Shown: positions 16,971 to 28,224 of the stretch, one piece after another
How positions within the stretch are numbered: the first letter of the stretch is position 1
Layout: each line of letters starts with the position of its first letter
Assembly: GCA_031392925.1 (NCBI GenBank)
Contig: JANMVV010000158.1
Span: 9,418 to 73,417 of the forward strand
DNA length: 64,000 nt
Direction of reading: 5' to 3'
DNA from: JAGNNV01 sp031392925
GTDB lineage: Bacteria; Acidobacteriota; Vicinamibacteria; Fen-336; JAGNNV01
Notes under the pieces: generated by a model
Database searches by the model: none
The model's input: the letters and a program-made list of their open reading frames with translations, nothing else
What the model was told of the DNA's origin: nothing
Position numbers and translations under genes: made by a program

Positions 16971-18107
16971 ATGAGACTTGGACGCGTCTTCTTTCCGGCC
17001 CTGCTCCTGGGCGCGGCCCTTGGAGCCTACTTCGGGAGAGACCTCAAGCAGGTCGTCTCCCGCTCTTCCGTGGCTGAGGCGCAGACCCGGCCCGAGGCCG
17101 GTTCGAAGGAACGCAACCTCGACCCGGACGAGCGGTTGACCATCGCCTTGTTCAAGGAATCCCAGGGCGCGGTGGCCTTCATCACCACCACCGAGCAGCA
17201 GGTCGACTTCTGGAGCCGCACCGTCTCCGAGCAGGCGACCGGATCCGGCTCCGGCTTCGTGTGGGACGACAAGGGCCACATCGTCACCAACTACCACGTG
17301 GTGCAGCCGGTGGCCGAGGGTTCGCGCGGGGCCGAGATCACGGTCACCCTCCACGACAAGAATCTCGCGGGCACGCTTGTGGGCGTCGCCCCCGAGCTCG
17401 ATCTGGCGGTCATCCAGGTCCAGATGCCCAAGAGCGACCTGAAGCCCCTGGCCGTAGGTGGGAGCGCAAACCTCGAGGTGGGACAGAAGGTCTTCGCCAT
17501 CGGAAATCCCTTCGGGCTCGATCACACCCTCACCACCGGCATCGTGAGCGCGCTCGGTCGCACGATCACGAGCGTGCTCAACACGCCGATCGAGGACGTG
17601 ATCCAGACCGACGCCGCGATCAATCCCGGGAATTCCGGCGGGCCGCTGCTCGACAGTTCGGGCCGGCTGATCGGGGTGAACACCGCGATCTATTCCCCGT
17701 CGGGCGCCAATGCCGGCATCGGCTTCGCCGTCCCGGTGGACACGGTGAGCCGAGTGGTTCCCCAGTTGATCCAGTACGGGAAGATGCGGCGTCCGGTGAT
17801 CGGCGTCAACTTGAACAGCCGTCTCGACGGCCTCGTCGAGAGGCGGTTCGGCGTTCGCGGCGCTGTGATTCTGAGCGTGGAACCGGGCTCGGCGGCCGCG
17901 CGCGCCGGCCTCCAGGGCGCCGACATCGAAAAAAGCAGTATCAGAGTGGGCGACGTGATCACCGAGATCGACGGCAAGCCGGTCGCCAGTCAGGCCGACC
18001 TCTCCGGCCGGCTCTCCTACATCGACCCGGGCGCCACCGTGAACGTCAAGGTCTGGCGCGACGGCAAGGTCCGCACGGTCAAGCTGACGCTCGGCGGGAG
18101 CCGCTAA
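16971..18107 (+). CDS. HtrA/DegS-like serine protease with one PDZ domain
   Basis: A 378-aa protein. A membrane anchor or signal occupies residues 6-20. The trypsin-like domain carries the triad His109 (NYHVV), Asp144 (ELDLAVI) and Ser222 (NPGNSGGP). One PDZ domain follows at about residues 275-372, including GSAAARAGLQGADI and GDVITEIDGKPV. One PDZ and an N-terminal span resemble DegS or MucD-type envelope-stress proteases rather than two-PDZ DegP. The predicted role is periplasmic quality control or regulated cleavage of a signalling protein. Sixteen bases separate its stop from the convergent gene. Confidence 0.93.
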   Translation: MRLGRVFFPALLLGAALGAYFGRDLKQVVSRSSVAEAQTRPEAGSKERNLDPDERLTIALFKESQGAVAFITTTEQQVDFWSRTVSEQATGSGSGFVWDDKGHIVTNYHVVQPVAEGSRGAEITVTLHDKNLAGTLVGVAPELDLAVIQVQMPKSDLKPLAVGGSANLEVGQKVFAIGNPFGLDHTLTTGIVSALGRTITSVLNTPIEDVIQTDAAINPGNSGGPLLDSSGRLIGVNTAIYSPSGANAGIGFAVPVDTVSRVVPQLIQYGKMRRPVIGVNLNSRLDGLVERRFGVRGAVILSVEPGSAAARAGLQGADIEKSSIRVGDVITEIDGKPVASQADLSGRLSYIDPGATVNVKVWRDGKVRTVKLTLGGSR

Positions 18108-18123
18108 CCAAAGCCCTCGGGCG

Positions 18124-20064
18124 CTAAGGCCGGGGGTAGGGACGCGGGCTGACGTGAAGAGCCAGGCGAATCAGCGCGTGCTCGGTCTGGCTCGAGTCGG
18201 GGCTCTGGGTCACGGTCACGCCTCGAGACTCCACGCGCACGCTGTAGACGAACGAGTCGTAGTACATGACGTGCGGCCCTGGGACGACCCGGAGTCTGAC
18301 CAATCCCAGGCCGGCCACCAGCGCGCGCTCCGCAGCGGCCCCGGCCTCGATCTCGATGTCGTCGCCCGTGCGCATCCCGACGAGGGTGACGTCGATATAG
18401 TCCACCGGCTCGTTCGCGCGGAGCAGGACTTCGGTCTTCCCGCCCCGCTTCACCCGGAAGCCCTCCGCCGGCTCGCCGTCCTTCAGAAACATGCCCGGGA
18501 TGGTCTCGCGCCCGAACGTGCCGTCGTCCGGGAAATAGAGCCAATAGCCGGCGCGCGAGCCCGGGCGATGGAGCGGCGGATCGCCTTCCACATCGTCGTA
18601 GGGCTGCTTCTTGCGCCACGGGTCGGTGCAGAACGAGAGGTCGTTCAGCATGGCGCGCTCGGCCCGGAGGTAGGTGAGCGGGCCGCCGGGAGTGCTCGCG
18701 AGGCGCGAGGGCCGCAGTGAATGCTCGACGGGCTGAAGCCAGGCCGGGACAAGGAACAAGGCACTCACGGCGACGCCGAGGACGGTCACCAGGAACTCGC
18801 GCCCTTTGGGAACGAAGAACATGGCGAGGGGGAGGACGGCGGTGAAGTAGCGGTTGCCCACCGTTCCCCCGCCGCCGTACCAGTTCGAAGGACCAGGAAT
18901 AATGCGAATGCTCACGAAATAGAAGAGGAGAAGGCCGGCAATCGCGAACCATCCCTCCTTCTCCCGAGGACCGAGCAGAAGGAAGAAAGCCAGGGCGAGA
19001 AACGCGGGTGCGAAGTAGGGCAGCATCCCCCCATAACGGCCCACCCAGAAGTCGACGAGATTGGCCAGGAACATCTCCTGCAGTTCTACCGGCGACTGCG
19101 CGATTCCCGCCCCGCGCGTTTGCGCCTCGCCTTCTCGGAGCGGCCCGAGCTTCATGGTGGTCATCCACTCGCCGCTGTTTCCGAAGGTCACGTCCTTCAG
19201 TTCCGCGCGCTCGAAGGGGAACTCCGACCCGAACGTCTTTCGTTCGCCCCCCTGGTAGTTCCACTCCCCCGTGACCAGGGTATTCACGCCGAAGAGGAGC
19301 GCCGCGCAGCCGATCATCACCGCGCCGCGACGCGCCGTCTCCCTCACTTGCCTCACCGCGGGCAGGCCCGCCTCGAAGAGGGGCGCCAGGCCAAGCGGCG
19401 CCGCCATCAGCAGGTGCGTGGGCTTGGTGTATCCGGCGATGCCGAAGAGAACCGCGGACAGCATCGGGCGATTCCCTCGCCAGGCGGAGAGGGCGAGGGC
19501 GACGAGGGCAAGGTTCATCAGCTCCGGCTGGATCCAGAAGATGTAGATGGGGACGATGGTGGCGAGGACCAGGGTGGCCGAGGCGAACATCGCGACCATG
19601 TCGGAGGCGCGCCGCCGTAGTTCCATGAAGACACAGAGCCAGGCCACCATGAGGCACACAGCATTGAAGATCAGAAAGCCGCGGCTCCCGAAGAGGGCGA
19701 CGAAGGGCGACGCCGCGACCGGGTAGGTCATGGCCTTGCCGAAGTAGAGCCGCTTATCGTCCTTCGACCCTCGCTTGAGCCACGGAGCCGACGGGTGGAG
19801 CTTGAAACCACCCGATGCCCGTTTCAAGAAGATGCCGCTCGGGCCTTCCGGATACTCACGTTTGATCCGGGCCAGGTCCGTCGCGGTGTACTCGAGGTCG
19901 AAGTCCCCGACCAGGCTCCAGGCCATGGAGTAGTAAGTAGCGCCGTCCGAGAAGAAGCGCCCTTCAGAGAGCTTCGCGGGATCGCTCTTGAAGCAAAGGC
20001 CGAGCAGTACGAGCGCGGCCAGGGACATAAGAGCCCTGGGAAGCCAGCGCACGAACGCGTTCAT
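18124..20064 (-). CDS. large polytopic membrane protein, GT-C glycosyltransferase-like
   Basis: A 646-aa protein from ATG 20064, with GAGG about 7-10 nt upstream; GTG 20082 would add six residues. It has about ten hydrophobic spans to roughly residue 440, with a first luminal loop containing FFSDGATYYSMAWSLVGDFDLEY. The acidic residues there fit the active-site loop of GT-C mannosyl/glucosyltransferase-type proteins. The last 190 residues are soluble and beta-rich (for example TEVLLRANEPVDYIDVTLVG) and may be a carbohydrate-binding-like domain. The donor and acceptor are unknown. With the GT39-like gene nearby it suggests periplasmic glycan or glycolipid modification. It is convergent with htrA. 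Confidence 0.65.
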   Translation of the reverse strand: MNAFVRWLPRALMSLAALVLLGLCFKSDPAKLSEGRFFSDGATYYSMAWSLVGDFDLEYTATDLARIKREYPEGPSGIFLKRASGGFKLHPSAPWLKRGSKDDKRLYFGKAMTYPVAASPFVALFGSRGFLIFNAVCLMVAWLCVFMELRRRASDMVAMFASATLVLATIVPIYIFWIQPELMNLALVALALSAWRGNRPMLSAVLFGIAGYTKPTHLLMAAPLGLAPLFEAGLPAVRQVRETARRGAVMIGCAALLFGVNTLVTGEWNYQGGERKTFGSEFPFERAELKDVTFGNSGEWMTTMKLGPLREGEAQTRGAGIAQSPVELQEMFLANLVDFWVGRYGGMLPYFAPAFLALAFFLLLGPREKEGWFAIAGLLLFYFVSIRIIPGPSNWYGGGGTVGNRYFTAVLPLAMFFVPKGREFLVTVLGVAVSALFLVPAWLQPVEHSLRPSRLASTPGGPLTYLRAERAMLNDLSFCTDPWRKKQPYDDVEGDPPLHRPGSRAGYWLYFPDDGTFGRETIPGMFLKDGEPAEGFRVKRGGKTEVLLRANEPVDYIDVTLVGMRTGDDIEIEAGAAAERALVAGLGLVRLRVVPGPHVMYYDSFVYSVRVESRGVTVTQSPDSSQTEHALIRLALHVSPRPYPRP

Positions 20065-20089
20065 GCGGCGCCTCGGGTGCACCCGACCG

Positions 20090-21496
20090 TCACTCGACGG
20101 AATCGAGCGGAGGCAGCAGATCTGATTCGATGACCCGGAGACTTTGCCACGCGCCCTTACGATAGCGGACGAACATAACCACGCCGAGGACGACCACGTA
20201 CAGGGTCGCGAAGACCCAGGCGACGTAGACGCCCTGGCCTCCGTGGACGCAGAACCACCAGGTCGGAACCAGCATCACCACCCACGAAATCACCACGGTC
20301 GCGGTCATGGGAAAGCGCGTGTCTCCCGCTCCCTTAAGGCCTCCCGCGCACACGACGTTCACCATGTCGAAGATCGAGTAGAAGGCCACGAAACGGAGGA
20401 GGACGGTGGCGATGCGGCTGATCTCGACGAAGGTCGCGGGATCGGCCCCCGCGGCGTAGGGCGCAAGCAGCAATCCGGGCACGAGCACATACGCGGCGCT
20501 GCACACGATCATGTACACCTGGGAAATCACGAGCCCCGACTTGATGGCGCGATCGGCGAGCGCGGGCCGATGCATCCCGAGGTAGCGCGCCACCAGGGTC
20601 GAGACGCCGTAGCCGAGGCCCACCGCGGGCAGGAAGACGATGGTGTTCAGGTTGAAGGCGATGGAGGTGGCGGCGAGCGGGGCCACCCCGATATTCCCGA
20701 TGACGAACATGAACAGGGTGAAAGCAAGGATCTCGAGCGACGGCTGCAGGCCCGAGGGTACGCCAAGCTTGAGCAGACGCATGAAGATCCGCGGCTGGAA
20801 TCGGAAGTCCAGGAAGCCATGGGCCACTCGCTCCGGCGCGTTCATGATCAGGGCGAGATACACGAGCGCGCTCATGGCCTGGCTCAGGATCGTGGAATAA
20901 GCGGCCCCGACCGTGCCCAGGGCGGGGAACCCCAGCTTGCCGAAGATGAGGACCCAGTCGAGGAGCATGTTCAGGATCGTCGCGAAAATGGTGACGCCGA
21001 GGACGACCTTGGTTCGCCCGCGCCCGGCGAAGTAGGTGGAGAAGGCGACCATCACCACGACCGGGAAAGTGCCGCGCAGCATGATGCGCGCATAGGCGAT
21101 CTCATGCACCCGCATCGACTGCGCGTGGCCCACGGCATCGAACAGAGGGGTTACGAAGTACGAAAGGAGCCAGCCGCACACTCCGGCGAAGGCGGCGAAG
21201 TAGGCGGCCTGGTACACCACCGCCCCGATGCGATCCTCGCGCTTCGCCCCAACGTACTGCGAAACGAAGGGCGTCGCGTATTCCGCGGTGCCATTGAAGA
21301 GCCCGGTAAGCACGTAGATGGCGAAGCCGCCGGTGGTGACGCCGGCCACCGCCTCCGCCGACCACCAGGTGAGGAAGATGCGGTTCACGAAGTGCTGGAT
21401 GGTCACCGACATCATCGACAGGATGAGCGGCAAACCGAGGGCGAGGACCTCCCGCCCGCCCGCATCCCCCTCCCACAACCGGCCCAGTCGCTTCAT
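20090..21496 (-). CDS. MATE-family efflux transporter
   Basis: A 468-aa protein with twelve hydrophobic spans in two related halves, the MatE repeat structure. The first half begins LALGLPLILSMMSVTIQHFVNRIFL and includes GLFNGTAEYATPFVSQYVGAKR. The second begins LGVPSGLQPSLEILAFTLFMFVIGNIG and includes GLGYGVSTLVARYLGMHR. These are the family motifs for Na+ or H+ coupled export of cationic or flavin-like compounds, or of lipid-linked precursors; the substrate is not predictable. Its start is 71 bp from the divergent GNAT gene. It lies directly upstream of the large membrane protein, so the two are probably cotranscribed. Confidence 0.92.
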   Translation of the reverse strand: MKRLGRLWEGDAGGREVLALGLPLILSMMSVTIQHFVNRIFLTWWSAEAVAGVTTGGFAIYVLTGLFNGTAEYATPFVSQYVGAKREDRIGAVVYQAAYFAAFAGVCGWLLSYFVTPLFDAVGHAQSMRVHEIAYARIMLRGTFPVVVMVAFSTYFAGRGRTKVVLGVTIFATILNMLLDWVLIFGKLGFPALGTVGAAYSTILSQAMSALVYLALIMNAPERVAHGFLDFRFQPRIFMRLLKLGVPSGLQPSLEILAFTLFMFVIGNIGVAPLAATSIAFNLNTIVFLPAVGLGYGVSTLVARYLGMHRPALADRAIKSGLVISQVYMIVCSAAYVLVPGLLLAPYAAGADPATFVEISRIATVLLRFVAFYSIFDMVNVVCAGGLKGAGDTRFPMTATVVISWVVMLVPTWWFCVHGGQGVYVAWVFATLYVVVLGVVMFVRYRKGAWQSLRVIESDLLPPLDSVE

Positions 21497-21567
21497 GAGC
21501 CGCCCATCTTGCCAGATGCCGCGATCCGGCTAGAGTTCGTATCGCCCTCTTTCCTCCCGCGACCCTC

Positions 21568-22290
21568 ATGCACATCCGCGAAGCCACGTCCCACCAGGAC
21601 CTCGATGAAGTGACGAGGATTCAAGCCGAGGTGTGGAACGTCGCGGACATCGACATCGCGGGCCGGATCCAGCTCCGGGCCAGCCAGCACGCGGGCGGCT
21701 CTGTCCTGATTGCGGAGGAGGACGACGGCGCGATCGCCGGCTTCGCGTATGCATTCCCCGCCTTCGAGCATGGCGAGGCCTTCTGGCACTCCGACATGCT
21801 CGCAGTGCGACCGCGGTTTCGGGGGGGCGGGGTCGGCCAGGCCCTCAAGTGGGCGCAACGCGAGGAGGCCCTGCGAAAGGGAATTGCGCGGATCACCTGG
21901 ACCTTCGACCCCATGCAGGCTGGAAACGCTCACCTCAATCTCGAGCTGCTCGGCGCCACCGCGCGTGAGTACCTGAGCAACTTTTACGGTGTTACCTCAT
22001 CGGATCTTCACCATGGACTCCCCACCGACCGGTTGCTTGCGTCGTGGGATCTGGCATCACCGCGCGTGCGGGCGCTCGCCCGCGGCGAGAGACCGGTCCC
22101 CGCCAGAGCCGACGCCACCGTGGCGGTCCCGCCGGTCTGGAACGAACTGGTGAAACGCGACCCTCAGCGAGCCCGCGATGAACAGCGCCGCGTCGAAGGT
22201 GAACTGGGGGCCGCGCTCTCCCGGAGCCTCGTCATCACCGGCTTCGACAAGGCGAGCACGTCGTACGTTCTCAGCCAGGAACGCCCATAG
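21568..22290 (+). CDS. GNAT acetyltransferase, COG3375-like
   Basis: A 240-aa protein. Residues 1-150 hold a GNAT fold: MHIREATSHQDLDEVTRIQAEVW, then GGSVLIAEEDDGAIAGFAYAFP, then the acetyl-CoA loop SDMLAVRPRFRGGGVGQALKWAQRE. The FDPMQAGNAHLNLELLGATAREYLSNFYG block is typical of the COG3375 group, whose substrate is not established. A family-typical C-terminal extension of about 90 residues follows. TAGAGT or TATCGC upstream of 21568 could be the -10. Forty-one bases separate it from the M18 gene. Confidence 0.85.
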   Translation: MHIREATSHQDLDEVTRIQAEVWNVADIDIAGRIQLRASQHAGGSVLIAEEDDGAIAGFAYAFPAFEHGEAFWHSDMLAVRPRFRGGGVGQALKWAQREEALRKGIARITWTFDPMQAGNAHLNLELLGATAREYLSNFYGVTSSDLHHGLPTDRLLASWDLASPRVRALARGERPVPARADATVAVPPVWNELVKRDPQRARDEQRRVEGELGAALSRSLVITGFDKASTSYVLSQERP

Positions 22291-22331
22291 ACTCACTCCG
22301 CACATCCACCTCTTCTTCACTCGGAGACTTC

Positions 22332-23783
22332 ATGCGATCGATCCTGCCCTTCACCTTCCTTGCCACCTTCACGCTCGCCATTCCGGCCGGCGCTCAGGAT
22401 GCGAAACCGGCAGCGCCGCTCTCCCCGCTCAAGACGGTCTGGGAGGGCAAAAAAAGCGGATGGGAACTCGCTACCGCCGACCAGCGCAAGGAGATCTTCG
22501 CGTTCAATGACGGCTTCAAGACATTCCTGAAGGTCGCGCGCAGCGCCTACTTCTCCACGAAAGAGATGACGCGGCAGGCGAAGGCCGCGGGCTTTGTGGA
22601 GTTCACCTCGCCCGCGCAGGTCAAGCCCGGGGCGAAGCTCTTCGTCAACAGCCGCGACCGCGGTCTCATGATCGTGGTGGTCGGCTCCGAACCCATGGCC
22701 TCGGGCCTCCGCGTGGTGGCGACCCACCACGACTCCTCGCACCTCGACTTGAAGGCGCGACCCATCTACGTGGCCGGCGCCGTCGCCATGTTCAACACCG
22801 TCGAATATGGCGGCATCAAGCACTATCAGTACGCGAATGAGCCCATGGCCCTGATCGGCCGCATCGACACCACGGACGGGAAGACCGTCGACGTCTCCAT
22901 CGGCATCGACGACTCCGACCCGGTCTTCGTGATCCCCGACAACGCCCCCCACTCCGACTTGCCTCTGCGCACGCGCACGTACCAGAACGTCCTCGAGTCG
23001 GAGGAACTCGACCCCGTCGCGGCCAGCATCCCGACCGACGGGTCGCTGGTGGCCACGGTCATGAAGGAGATGACCGCGCGCTACGGGATCAAGGAAGAAG
23101 ACTTCGTCTCGGGCGAACTGCACCTCGTTCCCGCGCGCACGCCGGCCGATGTGGGTATCGATCGCGGGCTCACCGGCGGCTACGGCCAGGACGACCGTCT
23201 CTCGTCCTACTGCGCCGCGCGCGCGGCCATGGACGTCAAGGGCACGCCGAAGAGGACGGTGGTCGCATACCTCACCAATCACGAGGAAGCGGGCTCGGTG
23301 AACAACACGGGCGCGCGGTCGGAGTTCTTCAACGGCGCGGTGGGTCGGTTGATCGCGGCGCAAAAGGGCAAGGACTACACCGACCTGGACCTGCGGGCGA
23401 CCCTTCGCGCCTCCGACGTCATTTCCGCCGACACCAACGACGGCATCAACCCGCTCTTCGGCTCCACCAGCGAGCCCACCAACGCGGCGAAGATGGGCTA
23501 CGGCCCGGCGATCAAGCGATATGGCCGCGGCTTCGACGGCAACTCCGAATTCATCGCGCGCGTCCGAGGCATCCTCGATCGCGCGTCCATCCCCTGGCAG
23601 ACCCAGACTCCCAAGGTTGGCGTGGGCGGCGGGGGCACCATCGGCCAGTTCTTCTCGGACTGGGACATGGAGGTGATCGACATGGGCGTGCCGCTTCTCT
23701 CCATGCACTCGACGTTCGAGATTTCCTCGAAGGTCGACACCTGGAACTTCTACCGCTTCATGTCGGCGTTCTTCGCCCAGTAG
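22332..23783 (+). CDS. secreted M18-family aminopeptidase
   Basis: A 483-aa protein with a signal peptide (residues 1-21, LAIPAGAQ). M18 features are the HHDSSHLDLK motif at 132-141, GQDDRLSSY with the bridging Asp, NHEEAGS with the catalytic and metal-binding glutamates, SADTNDGINP (where most relatives read SADxAHAxHPN) and MHSTFE near the C-terminus. It is probably a dizinc peptidase that removes N-terminal residues from peptides. M18 enzymes are usually cytosolic or vacuolar, so the signal peptide and the altered SAD motif are notable. It lies 49 bp before a Tat-exported peptidase, forming a peptide-scavenging pair. Confidence 0.88.
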   Translation: MRSILPFTFLATFTLAIPAGAQDAKPAAPLSPLKTVWEGKKSGWELATADQRKEIFAFNDGFKTFLKVARSAYFSTKEMTRQAKAAGFVEFTSPAQVKPGAKLFVNSRDRGLMIVVVGSEPMASGLRVVATHHDSSHLDLKARPIYVAGAVAMFNTVEYGGIKHYQYANEPMALIGRIDTTDGKTVDVSIGIDDSDPVFVIPDNAPHSDLPLRTRTYQNVLESEELDPVAASIPTDGSLVATVMKEMTARYGIKEEDFVSGELHLVPARTPADVGIDRGLTGGYGQDDRLSSYCAARAAMDVKGTPKRTVVAYLTNHEEAGSVNNTGARSEFFNGAVGRLIAAQKGKDYTDLDLRATLRASDVISADTNDGINPLFGSTSEPTNAAKMGYGPAIKRYGRGFDGNSEFIARVRGILDRASIPWQTQTPKVGVGGGGTIGQFFSDWDMEVIDMGVPLLSMHSTFEISSKVDTWNFYRFMSAFFAQ

Positions 23784-23832
23784 CGATTCCGCCGGCCCAC
23801 CCCCTCACCCGATTTCCCAAGGAGACTTGACC

Positions 23833-25122
23833 ATGAGCCATCGTTCCCACAATCGCCGCGACTTCTTCAGGAACTCCGGAACCGCGGCCCTGGGCGCGGC
23901 CCTCGCCGGCGGCGCGTCCTCCGTTCGCGCGGAGGCCGCCGATCCGGCCCTGCCGGCGCCCATCGCGGAACTCAAGGCTATGACCGCGGGAGTCGCTCCC
24001 ATCTCCCTGGACGAGCGCAAGGTCCGGATCGCCCAGGCCCAGGCGCTTCTCGCCGAGAACGGGATGCAGGCGCTCATCATGGCCTCGGGCACCTCGCTCG
24101 ACTACTTCACCGGCGCACACTGGGGAATCTCCGAGCGCTTCTTCGGCTGCATCATCACGAAGGACGGCGACCCCGCGTGGGTGACGCCCGCGTTCGAGAA
24201 AGCGCGCGCCCTCGAGCAGGTGAAGATCGGGAAGGACGTCCGCGCCTGGGAGGAGCACGAATCGCCGTCGGCCCTGGTCGCTTCGATCCTGAAGGATCGC
24301 GGGGTCACCACCGGGAAGATCGGCATCGAGGAGATGATGCCGTTCACCTTCGCCGACGCCATCGCGAAGGCGGCGCCCGCCGCGCAGATCGTGAATGGGA
24401 CGCCGATCAGCGCGGGCTGTCGCGTGATCAAGGACGCGCATGAACGCGCCCTCATGCGGCGCGCCAACGAGATCACGGTGGCCGCGCATCGGGCGGTGTT
24501 TGCATCGCTCAAGGAAGGCATGACCCAGGGTCAGGTCGGCGATCTCTCCGAGGCCGCGTTCCAGAAGCTTGGCATGGCCGGCGGCTCGCTGGTTCTGTTC
24601 GGCAAGGATGCCGCCTTCCCCCACGGCACCACCAACCCCCAGCCCCTCAAGGCCGGCGACGCGGTCCTTCTCGACGGCGGCGGCCGTCTCCACGGGTACG
24701 CGTCGGACATCACTCGCACCGGCATCTTCGGCGCGAAGCCGACGGACCGTCAGCGCCTGATCTGGGACACCGTGCGCAAGGCGCAGGATGCGGCCTTCCG
24801 CGCGGCCAAGCCGGGCGTCGAGTGCCGGGCGGTGGACGCGGCCGCGCGCAAGGTCGTTACCGACGCGGGCTTTGGCAAGGACTACGAGATGTTCGGCCAC
24901 CGCGTCGGCCACGGCATCGGCATGGACGGCCACGAGTGGACGTACTTCGTCCGCGGCAACACCACCAAGCTGCGCCCCGGCATGTGCTTCTCCGACGAGC
25001 CCGGCATCTACATCTATGGCGAGATCGGCATCCGCCACGAGGACTGCATCTTCATCACCGAGACCGGCGCCGAGAACTTCACCAAGTGGACGGGAACGCC
25101 GGAGGACCCGTCGATCGTCTAG
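23833..25122 (+). CDS. Tat-exported Xaa-Pro-type peptidase (M24)
   Basis: A 429-aa protein from ATG 23833 with AAGGAG nine bases upstream; the in-frame TTG two codons earlier is less likely. NRRDFFRNSG followed by an Ala/Gly-rich stretch is a twin-arginine signal. An N-terminal creatinase-like domain (about 50-190) precedes the pita-bread domain. Its metal ligands lie in LLDGGGRLHGYASDITRT (two Asp), HRVGHGIGMDGHE (His), DEPGIYIYGEIGIRHEDC (Glu) and the following Glu. It is expected to cleave Xaa-Pro or related dipeptide bonds outside the cytoplasm after folding with metal inside. Confidence 0.92.
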   Translation: MSHRSHNRRDFFRNSGTAALGAALAGGASSVRAEAADPALPAPIAELKAMTAGVAPISLDERKVRIAQAQALLAENGMQALIMASGTSLDYFTGAHWGISERFFGCIITKDGDPAWVTPAFEKARALEQVKIGKDVRAWEEHESPSALVASILKDRGVTTGKIGIEEMMPFTFADAIAKAAPAAQIVNGTPISAGCRVIKDAHERALMRRANEITVAAHRAVFASLKEGMTQGQVGDLSEAAFQKLGMAGGSLVLFGKDAAFPHGTTNPQPLKAGDAVLLDGGGRLHGYASDITRTGIFGAKPTDRQRLIWDTVRKAQDAAFRAAKPGVECRAVDAAARKVVTDAGFGKDYEMFGHRVGHGIGMDGHEWTYFVRGNTTKLRPGMCFSDEPGIYIYGEIGIRHEDCIFITETGAENFTKWTGTPEDPSIV

Positions 25123-25188
25123 CGTCCCGCCGCCACGCGCTCGCGATCGCAATCGCGCACGCTGAGGAAAGTATCGTCTCGCGAGCGG

Positions 25189-26763
<1,575 letters not shown>

Positions 26764-26767
26764 AGGA

Positions 26768-27553
26768 TCAATTTTCCTCGTTCTTCAGTCCAAAAGGTCG
26801 GGGCTTGATGATCTGGGGAGGTTTCTGCCGGCTCATGTCGCCCCCGGCGCTGCGCCAGATCGCGATCCAGGTCGCGGCCACCGCGCTCACCGAGCGCGAA
26901 TAGGCGATCGACGACACCGCGAACACCGGGCTGCGGAAGTCGATCTCGGTGGCCGGGACCACCCGACCGTCCTCCTGCCCCTCTTCGCGGAGACGTGCGG
27001 CCTGGGCCGGGGTCTTCGCAATCACGCGGTCGAGAAAGCCGGGAAGCTCATCGAGAGCCAGGCGCATCGAGTCCGGCTCGACAAGCACCACCGGGATCTT
27101 GTCGAGGTTGGCGGTGGTGAAGAGATAGAACTCGCGCCGGATGGCCTTCGCCTTCGCGTCGCTCCCGATGCCAAGGCCAACGCTCGGGTCGGCAAGGTCG
27201 ACGGCCAGGCGGTAGGTGGCGCCGAGGGCGATCACCGCTCCGCGAAAGTCGTGACCGCCAAGCGCCTTCACGCGTTCCGTGAACTCCAGGGCCAGCGCCT
27301 GCTTCGTGGGCGCATCCAGCCTGCCCTTGGGAAGATCGGAATAGACGAGGGACAGGGCCGGCATACTGGAAGTCCGGGCGTCCGCGAAGATCTCCGCTTC
27401 GTTCGCGAGAAAGATTTCGGCCAGCGACTTCGGAACGATCTTGAGCGCGTCCCTGGCGATCCGCTGGGACAGGTCGGCCGGCCACGCCTCGGCCCGGGGC
27501 GAGCCGAGAAGAAGCGCGGAGAGCGCCAGAACAAACAAGCGGCTTCGGATCAA
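26768..27553 (-). CDS. exported protein of unknown function
   Basis: A 261-aa protein with a clear signal peptide (LFVLALSALLLGSPRAEA) predicted to leave a mature N-terminal Trp (WPADLSQRIARDALKIVPKS). A mature N-terminal Trp and helical Asp/His-containing segments (GGHDFRGAVIALGATYRLAVDLADPS) loosely recall zinc-dependent phospholipase C/P1 nuclease folds. The expected set of His and Asp ligands is incomplete, so I do not assign that function. A hydrophobic segment near 215-235 may anchor the C-terminus. It is the direct upstream partner of purH (4-nt gap) and follows a coiled-coil gene at similarly short spacing. Confidence 0.7.
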   Translation of the reverse strand: MIRSRLFVLALSALLLGSPRAEAWPADLSQRIARDALKIVPKSLAEIFLANEAEIFADARTSSMPALSLVYSDLPKGRLDAPTKQALALEFTERVKALGGHDFRGAVIALGATYRLAVDLADPSVGLGIGSDAKAKAIRREFYLFTTANLDKIPVVLVEPDSMRLALDELPGFLDRVIAKTPAQAARLREEGQEDGRVVPATEIDFRSPVFAVSSIAYSRSVSAVAATWIAIWRSAGGDMSRQKPPQIIKPRPFGLKNEEN

Positions 27554-27557
27554 GCGA

Positions 27558-28181
27558 TCAATCGATCCGCACGGGCTTCGCCTTGAGCGCCACTTTTCCG
27601 TCCTGAAGGGCCACCCGGAAATCCACGGCCACCGCGTCCTTCTCCTCGAGCAAGCGGGTGCGCTGCTGGGCGATGAGCTTCTTGAAGGACTCGAACTTCA
27701 CCTCCGACTCGCCCACCGAGGCGCGCGCCGCCTTGAACTGCTCGTACAGGACCTTCACTCCCTGCTCGTCTTCGCGCAGGGTGCTGAGACGCACTTCCAC
27801 TCGGGCGCCGGCCCCGGGGTCCACGGCCCTCGACCCAGCCAGGAGCGGCGGCGCCGCCGCGGTGGTGGCGGAGGCTTCGGCCGCGTCGCGCACGTGCTTG
27901 AGCTGGACGGAGGAGAGCGGCCGCCCTTCCTCGATGGCGCGGAGCTTGCGGTTCCACAAGTCGGAAAGCGTGTTGTACTTCGCGGTGAGGGACTGGAATC
28001 TGAACCGCTCGATATTGTTCCGAATCTCCACACCCACGTAACGGCGCACCAGCCGATCCAGCCGCTGCTTGGCCTCGAACGGAGCCTTGCGCTCCTGCCC
28101 CGAGAAGAACCGCTCCCATTCCTTCTGGAGCTTGAAGATCCCCTGGTCGATCTTCTCGAGATCTTCCTCTAGCGCGCTCAT
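27558..28181 (-). CDS. coiled-coil protein, MXAN_5187 C-terminal-like
   Basis: A 207-aa cytoplasmic protein, charged and largely helical at the N-terminus (LEEDLEKIDQGIFKLQKEWERFFSG). It then has an Ala-rich linker (about 105-125) and a C-terminal helical hairpin ending in a strand pair (FKKLIAQQRTRLLEEKDAVAVDFRVALQDGKVALKAKP). That last part resembles a domain I recall from deltaproteobacterial and acidobacterial proteins named after MXAN_5187, of unknown function. This likeness is from memory and not checked. The gene sits between two other unknown genes in the operon that ends with purH. Confidence 0.65.
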   Translation of the reverse strand: MSALEEDLEKIDQGIFKLQKEWERFFSGQERKAPFEAKQRLDRLVRRYVGVEIRNNIERFRFQSLTAKYNTLSDLWNRKLRAIEEGRPLSSVQLKHVRDAAEASATTAAAPPLLAGSRAVDPGAGARVEVRLSTLREDEQGVKVLYEQFKAARASVGESEVKFESFKKLIAQQRTRLLEEKDAVAVDFRVALQDGKVALKAKPVRID

Positions 28182-28224
28182 CGATAGAACCCCGACCCGA
28201 TTCCCGAGATCAAGGCCATGGCCA

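Noticed and set aside
26768..27553. phospholipase C/P1 nuclease assignment
   Set aside because: Only the predicted N-terminal Trp and a loose His-Asp segment agree; the ligand set is incomplete.
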